Shown here: piece by piece, positions 18,719-26,968 of the stretch
Layout: the number at the start of each line of letters is the position of its first letter
How positions within the stretch are numbered: the first letter of the stretch is position 1
Assembly (NCBI RefSeq): GCF_000725545.1
Contig: NZ_JNZP01000020.1
Span: forward strand, 1-64,000
DNA: 64,000 nucleotides
Source: Streptomyces exfoliatus
Lineage (GTDB): Bacteria > Actinomycetota > Actinomycetes > Streptomycetales > Streptomycetaceae
Reading direction: 5' to 3'
Program-made: the position numbers and the translations under genes
The notes under the pieces: generated by a model
Seen by the model: the letters and a program-made list of their open reading frames with translations, nothing else
The model's database searches: none
What the model was told of the DNA's origin: nothing

Positions 18719-19242
18719 CGTGTCCCCCCGAGATCGACAGCCACCGCATCCGGGACGATCCCCGCCACCGGCGGAAACAGCGTCCCGTCCTCACTTCCCG
18801 CGTCGAGTGCGACCCCGCCGGGGCCGGGCAGCATCGGCACCATCACATCGAGCAGCCGCGCGCCCAGGACCGTGCGGTACGTCCACTCCCGCCCCGCTTC
18901 TCCCCGCGCGACCGCGAACCGCGCGAGCGCCTCCTCGTCCGAGAAGGCACAGATCCACCGCACGCCGCCGAAGTCGGCGGTCCACAGACTCTCCTGGGCG
19001 TCGAACGGCACCAGCACGGCGGTACGCCGAAACTCCCCCAGCAAACGCGCAAACTCCCGCCGCGCCGCCGCGACTTCGTTGCCGCCCCCGAGATCCCGCT
19101 CGTCCCGCGCGGCCGGGCCCTCCGGAGCGGCGCGCGTCTCCGGTACGGCCACGGGGGCCGACCCGCCCGCCAAGTCGGCTAGCCTCGACACCCGTTGCGG
19201 TTCCGCTATGTCGTCCCTGTTCCCGTCCCCGTCCTCAGTCAC
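18715..19242 (-). CDS. SseB-like protein, first gene of the RHS toxin operon
   Basis: The 175-aa protein starts with GTG. After a disordered N-terminus (1-55) it contains an SseB-type domain (about 60-165): RTAVLVPFD, LWTADFGGVRWICAFSDEEAL and a hydrophobic C-terminal stretch. It is the first gene of the coupled operon that continues through the helical protein, the RHS toxin and the immunity protein. SseB-domain proteins are recurrent neighbours of type VII-like toxins in Streptomyces. The molecular role is unknown. The 134-base region upstream (19243-19376) should carry the operon promoter, but no clear -35/-10 is visible. Confidence 0.75.
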   Translation of the reverse strand: MTEDGDGNRDDIAEPQRVSRLADLAGGSAPVAVPETRAAPEGPAARDERDLGGGNEVAAARREFARLLGEFRRTAVLVPFDAQESLWTADFGGVRWICAFSDEEALARFAVARGEAGREWTYRTVLGARLLDVMVPMLPGPGGVALDAGSEDGTLFPPVAGIVPDAVAVDLGGTR

Positions 19243-19376
19243 CCGGGCATGTTGCCAGGTGACCGTTCACGCGAGCAACGAACAAAGGTCCGATTCGTCA
19301 CGTCGGTGAGGTGATCGGAAATGCCGTGGAACCCGCCGGAGAGCCGCCTGCGGATCGGAGGTCCGGCCGTTGGCCC

Positions 19377-20231
19377 TCAGCTTCTGCAGGCCCCGCAGGT
19401 TCCCGGTTCCGGGGCGCGGTAGGCGCGGTCGCAGGTGTCGCAGTTCTGGAGGGGGTGGCGGGTGGCCGGGGCGCCGCGGAACAGGGGGAGGGGCGGGAGT
19501 TGGGCGCTCAGGCGGTGGGCCAGGAGGGCGGCCGGGCGGTGGAGCGGTTCCGGTGGCAGGTCGGTGGTCAGGGCGCTGTGGACGGCCTCGGGGGTGAGGT
19601 CCCGTTCCAGCCAGGCGGCGACGCCCGGCACCAGGTGTTCGGCGTCCGTGGCCGAGATGAGGAGCCGCGGATCAGTGCGGCGGAGGCCTGAAAGGACCCC
19701 CAGGGCGGTCTGGAGGAGGTCGGGGGCCGGGTACGCCGGCTGCGGCACGGCCGGCAGCGCGCGGCGCGGTGGCGGCTTGTCCTCCCGGCGGGCCGGGCGC
19801 GGCGGCTTCGGTTCCTGCGTGGCGCCGGTTCGGCCCGGCTGGTTGCAGGAGACCGTACGGGTGACCATGCGCCCGTCCTGCGTGCGCTCGCGCGTACGGC
19901 GCAGGTAGCCGTGGGTCTCCAGCTCGCGCAAGGCGGCGGCGATCCGCGTCGTCCCCTCCGGGAAGCGGGCCGCGAGGCTCCTGATCCCGACGGATGCGCC
20001 GCTGGGCAGCGACTGGATGTGAACGGCCAGTCCGATGGCCAGCAGCGACAACTCCGCGTGCTGGGCGAGGTGGTTGCCGATCACCGTGAAGCGGGTGGTG
20101 TGGCGGGCGTTGTCGTGGGTGACACCCCCGCCGCAGGAGGCGGCCGTCGTCCCGGTTCGCCGGGAGGGGTGGTTTTTCCCGTCGTTACGGGACTGGGCGG
20201 ACGGGCGCACGTTAGTGTGCTGAGTATCCAT
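19377..20231 (-). CDS. helix-turn-helix protein with C-terminal cysteine cluster
   Basis: The 284-aa protein has a replication-initiator-like winged-helix segment (about 50-125: LSLLAIGLAVHIQSLPSGA, then TTRIAAALRELETHGYLRR). A Pro/Arg-rich linker, a helical segment and a C-terminal CDTCDRAY...CGAC cluster follow, which could bind zinc. The type is common and conserved in Streptomyces, but its targets are unknown. The ATG has only a distant AAGGAAG upstream, so a downstream start is possible. The 296 bases to the next gene (20232-20527) contain a pyrimidine-rich tract but no supported gene. Confidence 0.75.
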   Translation of the reverse strand: MDTQHTNVRPSAQSRNDGKNHPSRRTGTTAASCGGGVTHDNARHTTRFTVIGNHLAQHAELSLLAIGLAVHIQSLPSGASVGIRSLAARFPEGTTRIAAALRELETHGYLRRTRERTQDGRMVTRTVSCNQPGRTGATQEPKPPRPARREDKPPPRRALPAVPQPAYPAPDLLQTALGVLSGLRRTDPRLLISATDAEHLVPGVAAWLERDLTPEAVHSALTTDLPPEPLHRPAALLAHRLSAQLPPLPLFRGAPATRHPLQNCDTCDRAYRAPEPGTCGACRS

Positions 20232-20527
20232 CGGGAAGGGTCTACTTCCTTGATGGTCAGGCCCTCGCCTCGGGATTGCCGTCCCGGCGGGGGCCGACGC
20301 ATGTCGGCCTGGCGGTCATATGCCAGCTGGGCAGAGCGTAGATCAACCAACCCACCCCGAAGCCAGCTGTGTTGGCCTTTTTCACCCGAGTGAGTGAGTG
20401 CTGCCGCAGCGGGGGGAGGGGTGGGGCTTGGTTGGTTTCTTTCTCTCTTGTTGTTGTCCTTGGGAAGACCGTCCGCCTCACCGAAGCCCACGTTTCCGGC
20501 ATCCGGTGCTGGAGTCGTTTCCGCAGG

Positions 20528-20959
20528 TCAGGGGTGTGGGAGGTCGAGTTCGGCCCATACGGTCTTCCTGGGTACGGGGCCGAGCCCTACGCCCCATCGG
20601 TCGGTCAGTGCCTCCACCAGGAGCAGTCCTCGGCCGGAGTCGTCGTCGGGGCAGGTGCGTTGGACGCGTGGGAGGTTCTCGGCTCGGGTGTCCGTCACCT
20701 CGATGCGGAGGGCTCCGTCGAGACCGAGCAGTGCGAGCCGGAAACTCCGGCCGGCGACCCGGCCGTGCGTGGCGGCGTTCGTCGCCAGCTCGGCGACGAC
20801 TTGGGTGGCCGCCTCCGTCACGCCGTACGGCACCTCGTGATCCCGCATCCACTCGGCGGCGAGCAGCCGGGCGAGCCGGGCCCCACGTGGCGTGGGGGAC
20901 AGGAGGACGCTGAAGTGACTGGTGGGGGAATGGACTTGGGCGATCTTCTGCTGATTCAC
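20528..20959 (-). CDS. ATP-binding protein, RsbW/SpoIIAB-like kinase
   Basis: The 143-aa single-domain GHKL ATPase has the N-box VAELATNAATHGR and the G boxes VTDTR and DSGRGLLLVEALTDRWGV. It belongs to the large Streptomyces set of RsbW-like anti-sigma-factor kinases. It is divergent from the XRE/DUF397 pair, an arrangement recurrent in this genus, suggesting one regulatory module. It starts with GTG. The cognate sigma or anti-anti-sigma factor is not nearby. Confidence 0.88.
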   Translation of the reverse strand: MNQQKIAQVHSPTSHFSVLLSPTPRGARLARLLAAEWMRDHEVPYGVTEAATQVVAELATNAATHGRVAGRSFRLALLGLDGALRIEVTDTRAENLPRVQRTCPDDDSGRGLLLVEALTDRWGVGLGPVPRKTVWAELDLPHP

Positions 20960-21114
20960 GTCACCGAGCGTGGCCGCCCCGAGCTACCGTGAACAGTGAC
21001 GGAGCCGATGCGTAGAGTCACTGTCCGGCGCTTGTCCACTGCTGTCCGGGCTGTCCGGACCTTCCTCAGGGGTAGGGGCATCGCGCCACGAAGGGGCCAG
21101 GGAAGGGTGCGGGT

Positions 21115-21990
21115 ATGTCGGTGGACGGTGGGGCACAGCGGCTCAAGACCGAGGCGGACGAGCCGGGGTGGGAGGTCGACCCGGATGATGACTGGGGAGT
21201 GGCCGTAGTCGCCACCGTGGGACGGCAGTTGAGGCTGCGGAGGGAGGCGGTGGGCATGCGGGCCGCCGAGCTCGGGGCGGCCACGGGCTACGGCGAGGAC
21301 CTCATCTACAAGATCGAGAGCGGTGCGCGGATCCCGCGACCCGAGTTCCTGGACAAGGCGGACGAGGTGCTGGGGGCGGACGGGCTGATCTCGGCCATGA
21401 AGGAGGACGTGGCGAAGGTTCGTTACCCGAAGAAGGTGCGGGCCTTGGCGAAGATGGAAGGGAAGGCGGTCGAGATCGGTGTGTACGAGTGCAACATCGT
21501 CGCCGGTCTGTTGCAGACGCAGGAGCATGCGAGGGCCGTGATCGAGGCGGCGCAGCCTCCGTACTCGCAGGACGATGTGGAGCGCATGGTCGCCGCCCGC
21601 GTGGCCCGGCAGTCCGTCTTCGCTCGGGACCCCGCACCGTCGCTCAGTTTTGTGCTGGAAGAGGCTCCGCTGCGGCGCCCTCTCGGAGGCACAATGGTGT
21701 GGCGGAGGCAGCTCGAACGTCTCCTGGAGGTGGGACGATTGCGCAACGTCACGCTTCAGGTGATGCCGACGCACAGCGAGGTCCATTCCGGCCTGGACGG
21801 CAGGATCGAGCTGTTGAAGTTCGCGGACGGTACGGCGGTGGGGCGCTCTGATGGGGCGTTCAGCGGGCGGCCTGTTTCTGACCTGAGGCAGCTCCGCATC
21901 CTAGAGCTGCGGTATGGCACCATCCGGGCGCAGGCCCTCCCTCCACGGGAGTCGCTGGCCCTCATCGAGCAACTGCTGGGAGAAACATGA
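21115..21990 (+). CDS. XRE family regulator with DUF5753 domain
   Basis: The 291-aa DNA-binding protein has a helix-turn-helix at about 38-95 (RQLRLRREAVGMRAAELGA, then DLIYKIESGARIPRP). A DUF5753 domain follows (about 110-285; GLLQTQEHARAVI, PLGGTMVWRRQLERL). Such proteins act with DUF397 partners, as in the BldB/WhiJ-like systems of Streptomyces development and antibiotic control. The next gene, overlapping by ATGA, is a DUF397 protein, so this is a complete pair. A GTG or ATG slightly further in cannot be excluded. Confidence 0.92.
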   Translation: MSVDGGAQRLKTEADEPGWEVDPDDDWGVAVVATVGRQLRLRREAVGMRAAELGAATGYGEDLIYKIESGARIPRPEFLDKADEVLGADGLISAMKEDVAKVRYPKKVRALAKMEGKAVEIGVYECNIVAGLLQTQEHARAVIEAAQPPYSQDDVERMVAARVARQSVFARDPAPSLSFVLEEAPLRRPLGGTMVWRRQLERLLEVGRLRNVTLQVMPTHSEVHSGLDGRIELLKFADGTAVGRSDGAFSGRPVSDLRQLRILELRYGTIRAQALPPRESLALIEQLLGET

Positions 21991-22253
21991 GTCGCAAGGC
22001 CTCCGCCGGGGACGCCTCCGAACTGGCGTGGTTCAAGAGCAGCTACAGCGGCGGCAACGACGGTGAGTCCTGCATCGAGGTCGCCTGGCGCAAGAGCAGC
22101 TACAGCAGCAGCAGCGAGGGCGACTCCTGCGTCGAGGTCGCTGCCGCCTCCGCCACCGTCCACGTCCGTGACTCCAAGTGCGTGGACGGCCCGCAGCTCG
22201 CCTTCATGCCCGGCGCCTGGGCGGGCTTCGTCTCGTACGCGACGACCGGCTGA
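21987..22253 (+). CDS. DUF397 protein with duplicated N-terminal motif
   Basis: The 88-aa protein carries two copies of the DUF397 signature: a truncated one (residues 13-34, WFKSSYSGGNDGESCIEVAW) and a full one (34-85, WRKSSYSSSSEGDSCVEVA, then VRDSK). It is coupled by ATGA to the XRE/DUF5753 regulator and probably modulates it. Most DUF397 proteins have one domain of about 60 residues, so the partial tandem copy is notable. Confidence 0.9.
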   Translation: MSRKASAGDASELAWFKSSYSGGNDGESCIEVAWRKSSYSSSSEGDSCVEVAAASATVHVRDSKCVDGPQLAFMPGAWAGFVSYATTG

Positions 22254-22288
22254 CCCGCCGCTCACCTCCGTAACCAGTAGGAGTCTGC

Positions 22289-22855
22289 GTGAGCGTTCTG
22301 ACTCAGGAGGGGTTCGAGGAACTCGCCCGTCTTGGCGAACGGGTGGACGAATCCCTGCGCCTCGAATTCCTCAACGGGAAGATCGAGGAGAAGGTGCTGC
22401 CCGACGGGAGCCACGGGCGGATCATCGAGTCGCTCACGCGCCGGTGCATCCAGGTTTACGCCGGCTGGTGGCTCTATCCCCGCCAAGGGCTCCGGGCTGA
22501 GAAGTACCGCAAGGGCAATGCCCGCCCTGATGGATGCCTCGTGCCGCTCGACGCCTTCGTGGGGCAGGGGGAGTGGGCCGCCCCCGACGGTGTTCTGATG
22601 ACCATCGAGGTCACCTCCGGCGGCTCGGGCACCGGGCGGCGGGATCGGGTCGAGAAGCCGCGCGCCTATGCCGAGACCGGGATTCCCGTGTACCTGCTGG
22701 TCGACAGGACCGCCGGTGAGGTCAGGGTGCACTCCCAACCTGACGGCGAGCGGTACGAGATGGTCGTGACCGTGCCCTTCGGGAAGAGCGTCACGCTGCC
22801 GGAGCCCGTGGGGATGGAGCTCGACACCGAGCCCCTGAAGAACTGGGTCCACTGA
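22289..22855 (+). CDS. Uma2 family protein (DUF820, PD-(D/E)xK nuclease fold)
   Basis: The 188-aa protein belongs to the Uma2/DUF820 group, with a restriction-endonuclease-like fold. Visible motifs are LRLEFLNGKIEEK, HGRIIESL, ARPDGCLVP (Asp of the PD motif) and TIEVTSGGSGTGRRDRVEKPRAYAETGIPVYLLVD (E-x-T/S, then a conserved Lys and Tyr; given here in short pieces of one continuous region). These proteins are multiplied in cyanobacteria and Streptomyces and their function is unsettled. It starts with GTG 35 bases after DUF397, likely in the same transcript. Confidence 0.85.
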   Translation: MSVLTQEGFEELARLGERVDESLRLEFLNGKIEEKVLPDGSHGRIIESLTRRCIQVYAGWWLYPRQGLRAEKYRKGNARPDGCLVPLDAFVGQGEWAAPDGVLMTIEVTSGGSGTGRRDRVEKPRAYAETGIPVYLLVDRTAGEVRVHSQPDGERYEMVVTVPFGKSVTLPEPVGMELDTEPLKNWVH

Positions 22856-22953
22856 GTTTTCGCGCGGGCTGTCACACATCCCTTCCGGGCTCCGTCAGTG
22901 CTGTGTCCGGCTCGGTCGGGGCGGACACGGGAGAGGCTGAAGGAGCCGTCGTG

Positions 22954-23304
22954 ATGTTCGCCGAGATGTCCACCACCGCAGTCGTCGTCACCGCCGTCGC
23001 CGCCTTCATGGCCGGGTTCTCCGCTGCGGCGATCTTCTTCAAGGCCGCCTTCGTCGTCGAGCCGCTCGCCGCGTACGGGGTGCCCCGGGCGTGGTGGAAC
23101 TGGCTCGGGGCCGCCAAGGCCGCCGGGGCCGTCGGGCTTCTCGTCGGGTTCTTCGTGCCCGTCATCGGGACGCTCGCCGCCATCGGGCTCGTCCTGTACT
23201 TCGCCGGGGCCGTGATCACCATCCTGCGGGCCCGCTCGTACGCCCACGTGCCCTTCCCGCTGGTCTACATGGCCCCCGCCGTCGCCGCCCTCGCGCTTGC
23301 GTGA
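22954..23304 (+). CDS. DoxX-like membrane protein
   Basis: The 116-aa protein has four predicted membrane helices (VVVTAVAAFMAGFSAAAIF; AAKAAGAVGLLVGFFVP; LAAIGLVLYFAGAVITIL; PLVYMAPAVAALAL) of the DoxX-like family. The ATG at 22954 is preceded by AGGAG at a suitable distance; a GTG one codon upstream is equally close. The function of this short form is unknown. Confidence 0.82.
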   Translation: MFAEMSTTAVVVTAVAAFMAGFSAAAIFFKAAFVVEPLAAYGVPRAWWNWLGAAKAAGAVGLLVGFFVPVIGTLAAIGLVLYFAGAVITILRARSYAHVPFPLVYMAPAVAALALA

Positions 23305-23311
23305 GACACGG

Positions 23312-23352
23312 CGAAGGCCGCCGCCCCCTACGAAAGGGGACGGCGGCCTTCG
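23312..23352. terminator. bidirectional terminator between the doxX-like gene and metG
   Basis: 17-base arms (23312-23328 and 23336-23352) with a single mismatch and a 7-base loop, lying between convergent genes. Confidence 0.88.
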
Positions 23353-23367
23353 TCGTACGGGAGGACG

Positions 23368-24972
23368 TCAGTCCTTCTTCTCCTCCAGGCGCGGGAACAG
23401 CACCGCGCCCTTCGTCACCGTCGCGCCCGCCGGGAGCTGGCCCCACGTGGCGGAGGACTGGACCGGCTGGGTCGCCAGGGCGCCCAGGGACTCCTCCGCG
23501 CCCAGCGACTCCCACAGGGCCTGCGAGGTCTCCGGCATGATCGGGTTCAGCAGGACCGCGACCGCGCGGAGCGACTCGGCGGCCGTGTAGAGGATCGTCG
23601 CCAGGCGGGCCTGGCCCTCCGGCGACTCGTCCTTGGCCACCTTCCACGGCTCCTGCTCCGTGATGTAGCCGTTGACCTGCTTCACGAAGTCGAAGATCGC
23701 CAGGATGCCGGCCTGGAAGTCCAGGTCCTCGCCGATCTTCTGGTCCGCCGTCGCGACGGCCTTGGCCAGGCCCTCGTGGATCGCCGTCTCCGCCGCGCCG
23801 TCGGCCGCCGAGGCCGGCAGCTTCCCGCCGAAGTACTTGCCGACCATCGCCGCGACGCGCGACGCCAGGTTGCCGTAGTCGTTCGCCAGCTCGCTCGTGT
23901 AGCGGGCGGAGAAGTCCTCCCACGAGAACGAGCCGTCCTGGCCGAACGCGATCGCCCGCAGGAAGTACCAGCGGTACGCGTCCACGCCGAAGTGCGAGGT
24001 CAGGTCCTGCGGCTTGATGCCCGTCAGGTTCGACTTCGACATCTTCTCGCCGCCGACCATCAGCCAGCCGTTCGCGGCCACGCGGCCCGGTACCGGCAGG
24101 CCCTGCGCCATCAGCATCGCGGGCCAGATGATCGCGTGGAAGCGGAGGATGTCCTTGCCGATGAGGTGCACGTTCGCCGGGAACGTCTCGTCGAACTTCG
24201 CCTGGTCGGCGCCGTAGCCGACGGCCGTCGCGTAGTTCAGGAGCGCGTCCACCCACACGTACACGACGTGCTTGTCGTCCCACGGGACCGGGATGCCCCA
24301 GTCGAACGTCGAGCGCGAGATGGAGAGGTCCTCCAGGCCCTGCTTGACGAAGTTCAGGACCTCGTTGCGGGCCGACTCCGGCTGGACGAAGCCCGGGTTC
24401 GACTCGTAGAACTCGAGCAGCTTCGGGCCGTACTCGCTCAGCTTGAAGAAGTAGTTCTCCTCCTTGAGGATCTCCACCGGCTTCTTGTGGACGGCGCACA
24501 GCTTCGTGCCGTCCTCCGCCTCGATGAGGTCGCCGGGGAGCTTGAACTCCTCACAGCCCACGCAGTACGGGCCTTCGTACCCGCCCTTGTAGATCTCGCC
24601 CTTGTCGTACAGGTCCTGCACGAACTCCTGCACGCGGTCCGTGTGACGCTTCTGCGTGGTGCGGATGAAGTCGTCGTTCGCGATGTTCAGGTGCTCCCAG
24701 AGGGGCTTCCACGCCTCCTCCACGAGCTTGTCGCACCAGGCCTGGGGCGTGACGTCGTTCGCCTCGGCCGTGCGCATGATCTTCTGACCGTGCTCGTCCG
24801 TGCCGGTGAGGTACCACACCTTCTCGCCGCGCTGACGGTGCCAGCGCGTGAGCACGTCGCCTGCGACGGTCGTGTAGGCGTGGCCCAGGTGAGGAGCGTC
24901 GTTGACGTAGTAAATGGGGGTCGTGACGTAGAACGCCTTCGCCCCCTGCTTCTCGGATCCAGTGGCCGCCAT
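23368..24972 (-). CDS. metG: methionyl-tRNA synthetase
   Basis: The 534-aa class I enzyme charges tRNA-Met. The HIGH-type motif reads PHLGHAYT (near residue 26) and the second signature is GEKMSKSNLTG (near 315). The connective-peptide region has CVGCEEF and a later Cys-x-x-His, a reduced zinc knuckle as in the mycobacterial type. The anticodon-binding helical domain is C-terminal and there is no EMAP-like extension. The start MAATGSEKQG was chosen from family alignment memory. Monocistronic, ending at a shared terminator. Confidence 0.97.
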   Translation of the reverse strand: MAATGSEKQGAKAFYVTTPIYYVNDAPHLGHAYTTVAGDVLTRWHRQRGEKVWYLTGTDEHGQKIMRTAEANDVTPQAWCDKLVEEAWKPLWEHLNIANDDFIRTTQKRHTDRVQEFVQDLYDKGEIYKGGYEGPYCVGCEEFKLPGDLIEAEDGTKLCAVHKKPVEILKEENYFFKLSEYGPKLLEFYESNPGFVQPESARNEVLNFVKQGLEDLSISRSTFDWGIPVPWDDKHVVYVWVDALLNYATAVGYGADQAKFDETFPANVHLIGKDILRFHAIIWPAMLMAQGLPVPGRVAANGWLMVGGEKMSKSNLTGIKPQDLTSHFGVDAYRWYFLRAIAFGQDGSFSWEDFSARYTSELANDYGNLASRVAAMVGKYFGGKLPASAADGAAETAIHEGLAKAVATADQKIGEDLDFQAGILAIFDFVKQVNGYITEQEPWKVAKDESPEGQARLATILYTAAESLRAVAVLLNPIMPETSQALWESLGAEESLGALATQPVQSSATWGQLPAGATVTKGAVLFPRLEEKKD

Positions 24973-25048
24973 GGTCGAAATCCTAACCGTCGGACGAAGA
25001 TCCACTCACATCCATATACCGGGGGCCGCCGGGGGCCGCCCCGGTGCG

Positions 25049-25093
25049 CCAGGGGGGCGGTGGCGACCTTGTCGGTCACCACCGCCCCCCTGG
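25049..25093 (-). terminator. terminator of the VWA-protein gene
   Basis: 20-base arms (25049-25068 and 25074-25093) with one mismatch and a 5-base loop, just after the VWA gene stop on the minus strand. Confidence 0.85.
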
Positions 25094-25102
25094 GGGTCCT
25101 TC

Positions 25103-26710
25103 CTAGAACTCCAGGCCCGCCAGCAGACCGCGGTAGAAGGCGGCGTGCGCCGTCTCCAGCGGGGTCACGCCCGCGAAGTACGCGGCGGTACGGGGCGCCC
25201 CGTCGAGCTTGCGGACGAAGTCGAAGGCCTTGTTGTCCTCCTCGCCCCAGACCACGAACCGCCAGTGCAGCGGGCGGCCCGCCGCCTCCATGAGCGCCTG
25301 CGTGGCCGCCGTCTTCGACTCCGGGGCGCCGTCCGTCTGGAAGACCACCAGGGCAGGGCGGGCCGGGTCCGCCTTCTCGTGGTGGGCGAGGACCTCCTCC
25401 ACGGCGCGGTGGTAGTTCGTACGGCCCAGGCGGCCGAGGGTGCCGTTGATCTCCTCCACCCGGGTGGGGGTGAGGTCGGCGGGCGTCAGGTCCACGGTGC
25501 CGTCGATGTCCGTCGAGAAGAACACGGTGGTGACGGTGGCGGCCTCGTCCAGGTGCGCCGCGAGCGCGGTGACCTGCTCGGCCAGTCGCTGCACCGAGCC
25601 GTCCTTGAAGTACCCGCGCATCGAACCCGACCGGTCCACCACGAGGTACACGGCGGCCCGCGCCCCTTCGAGCCCCTGCTTCCTGAGCTGGGCCCCGGCG
25701 GCCTTGTAGGCGTCAGCGAGGTGCGGGGCGGCGGCCTTCACGGCCGGGAGGGTGAGGGCGGGACCGGCCGACTGCGGGGCGTCCGTGTCCGCGTCCGTGT
25801 CCGTGCTCGCCGGGGCGGCCTCGGCCTCGGCGGCGGCCGCCACGGGCTCCCGCTCCTCGGCGGCGGGTGCGTCCGCGTTCACGTCGGCGGTCGTCTCCGG
25901 CTCCGCCGGGAGAACGGCCTCGGCCTGCGGCTCCTCGGTGGCGTCCGTCTCCGGCTCCGCCGGCTCCGTGACCGCCGCCGCCGCCACCTCCTGCTGCTGC
26001 TCCTGCTCCGCAGCGACTTCCTCCGCGTCGGCGTCCGCGTCGGCGTTCGCTTCCGCCTCCTCCGTGGGCTGCGGCTCGTCGGCGGCGGCCGTCGCGGGGG
26101 CGTCCTCCACCTCGGCCGTCACCTCCGGCTCCGGCGCCTCCGGGGCGAGCTCGGTCTCCGCCTCCGCCGTCGGGGTGACCGGCTCCTCCTCGGCGACCGG
26201 CGCGGTCGGCTCACTCGCCGACTCGGCCGCGGCGGCGGCAACCTCCGTCTCCGCCTCCGGCGCCGTGGCCGAAACCGACTCCTCGGCGGCCACCGGCTCG
26301 GGCGTCTCCGCCTCCGGCGCCGTGGCCGAAACCGGCTCCTCAGCCTTCACCGGCTCCGGCGTCGCCGCCTCGACGACCGGCGTCTCCGCCTCCGCCTCGA
26401 CGGCCGGCGTCGCCTTCGGCTCCTCAGCCTCAGTCGCCTCAGTCGCCTCAGCCGTATCCACCGTCACCGGCGCCGGCGCCGTCGCCGTCACCGGCGCCCC
26501 CGCCCTGGCCCTGGCGCGGGCCTTCGGGATCTGGGGGTTGTCGAACGAGGCCGCCACCAGGTCGTCCGCCGCCCGGCGGGCCGCGTCCTCGGGGGTGTCC
26601 GAGGACGTGGACGTGGACGAGGTCTCACGCGTCTGGGGCGGGACGGAGGTTGCCGGGGTGTCCTCGCGGTCCCGACCGAATACCTTGCGCAGCATGCTCC
26701 GAATACCCAT
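25103..26710 (-). CDS. VWA-domain protein with long Ala/Glu/Pro-rich linker
   Basis: The 535-aa protein has three parts. First is a basic N-terminus (MGIRSMLRKVFGRDRE). Next is an approximately 300-residue low-complexity acidic linker of Ala, Glu, Pro, Thr and Val with near-identical repeats (VSATAPEAETPEPV occurs in neighbouring copies). Last is a C-terminal von Willebrand A domain (about 350-535). The MIDAS motif is DRSGSM, and QTDG supplies the later metal-binding Asp. It resembles TerF/TerY-like VWA proteins of stress or tellurium-resistance complexes, but no ter genes are adjacent. No signal peptide. The start is supported by aaaggg 7 bases upstream. Confidence 0.82.
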   Translation of the reverse strand: MGIRSMLRKVFGRDREDTPATSVPPQTRETSSTSTSSDTPEDAARRAADDLVAASFDNPQIPKARARARAGAPVTATAPAPVTVDTAEATEATEAEEPKATPAVEAEAETPVVEAATPEPVKAEEPVSATAPEAETPEPVAAEESVSATAPEAETEVAAAAAESASEPTAPVAEEEPVTPTAEAETELAPEAPEPEVTAEVEDAPATAAADEPQPTEEAEANADADADAEEVAAEQEQQQEVAAAAVTEPAEPETDATEEPQAEAVLPAEPETTADVNADAPAAEEREPVAAAAEAEAAPASTDTDADTDAPQSAGPALTLPAVKAAAPHLADAYKAAGAQLRKQGLEGARAAVYLVVDRSGSMRGYFKDGSVQRLAEQVTALAAHLDEAATVTTVFFSTDIDGTVDLTPADLTPTRVEEINGTLGRLGRTNYHRAVEEVLAHHEKADPARPALVVFQTDGAPESKTAATQALMEAAGRPLHWRFVVWGEEDNKAFDFVRKLDGAPRTAAYFAGVTPLETAHAAFYRGLLAGLEF

Positions 26711-26856
26711 GGGCGAACCCTTTCGCATGAGTGGGGGTGCAGTGGGAATGTCCGAACTGGGCGTTTCAGGACGTTCATCCCTGGCCAGGGCGGACACGTA
26801 AGGTTAGCGGCCACCCCCTCCCTCCTCCGTGACCCGGTCGCCCCCGGTTGCCGTGC

Positions 26857-26878
26857 ATTCATTCGGCGTTCACTCCGC
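26857..26878 (+). promoter_or_regulatory. candidate PHO box (PhoP site)
   Basis: Two adjacent 11-base direct repeats, attcattcggc (26857-26867) and gttcactccgc (26868-26878), match the spacing and GTTCAYY core of Streptomyces PhoP boxes. They lie about 90 bases before the phoX-like start, where phosphate control would be expected. Confidence 0.6.
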
Positions 26879-26968
26879 CGCCGTTCCCGTGCAGATCTAC
26901 GCACATAGCGTCGCCGCCGTAGGTATCCCGACAGCATGTCGGCGCAGTGTGCGCCGGAGGAGGACGAA

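Noticed and set aside
20232..20527. Minus-strand frame upstream of the helix-turn-helix gene (N-terminal extension or separate gene)
   Set aside because: Proline/arginine-rich sequence without a ribosome binding site or family similarity, and it crosses pyrimidine-rich DNA.
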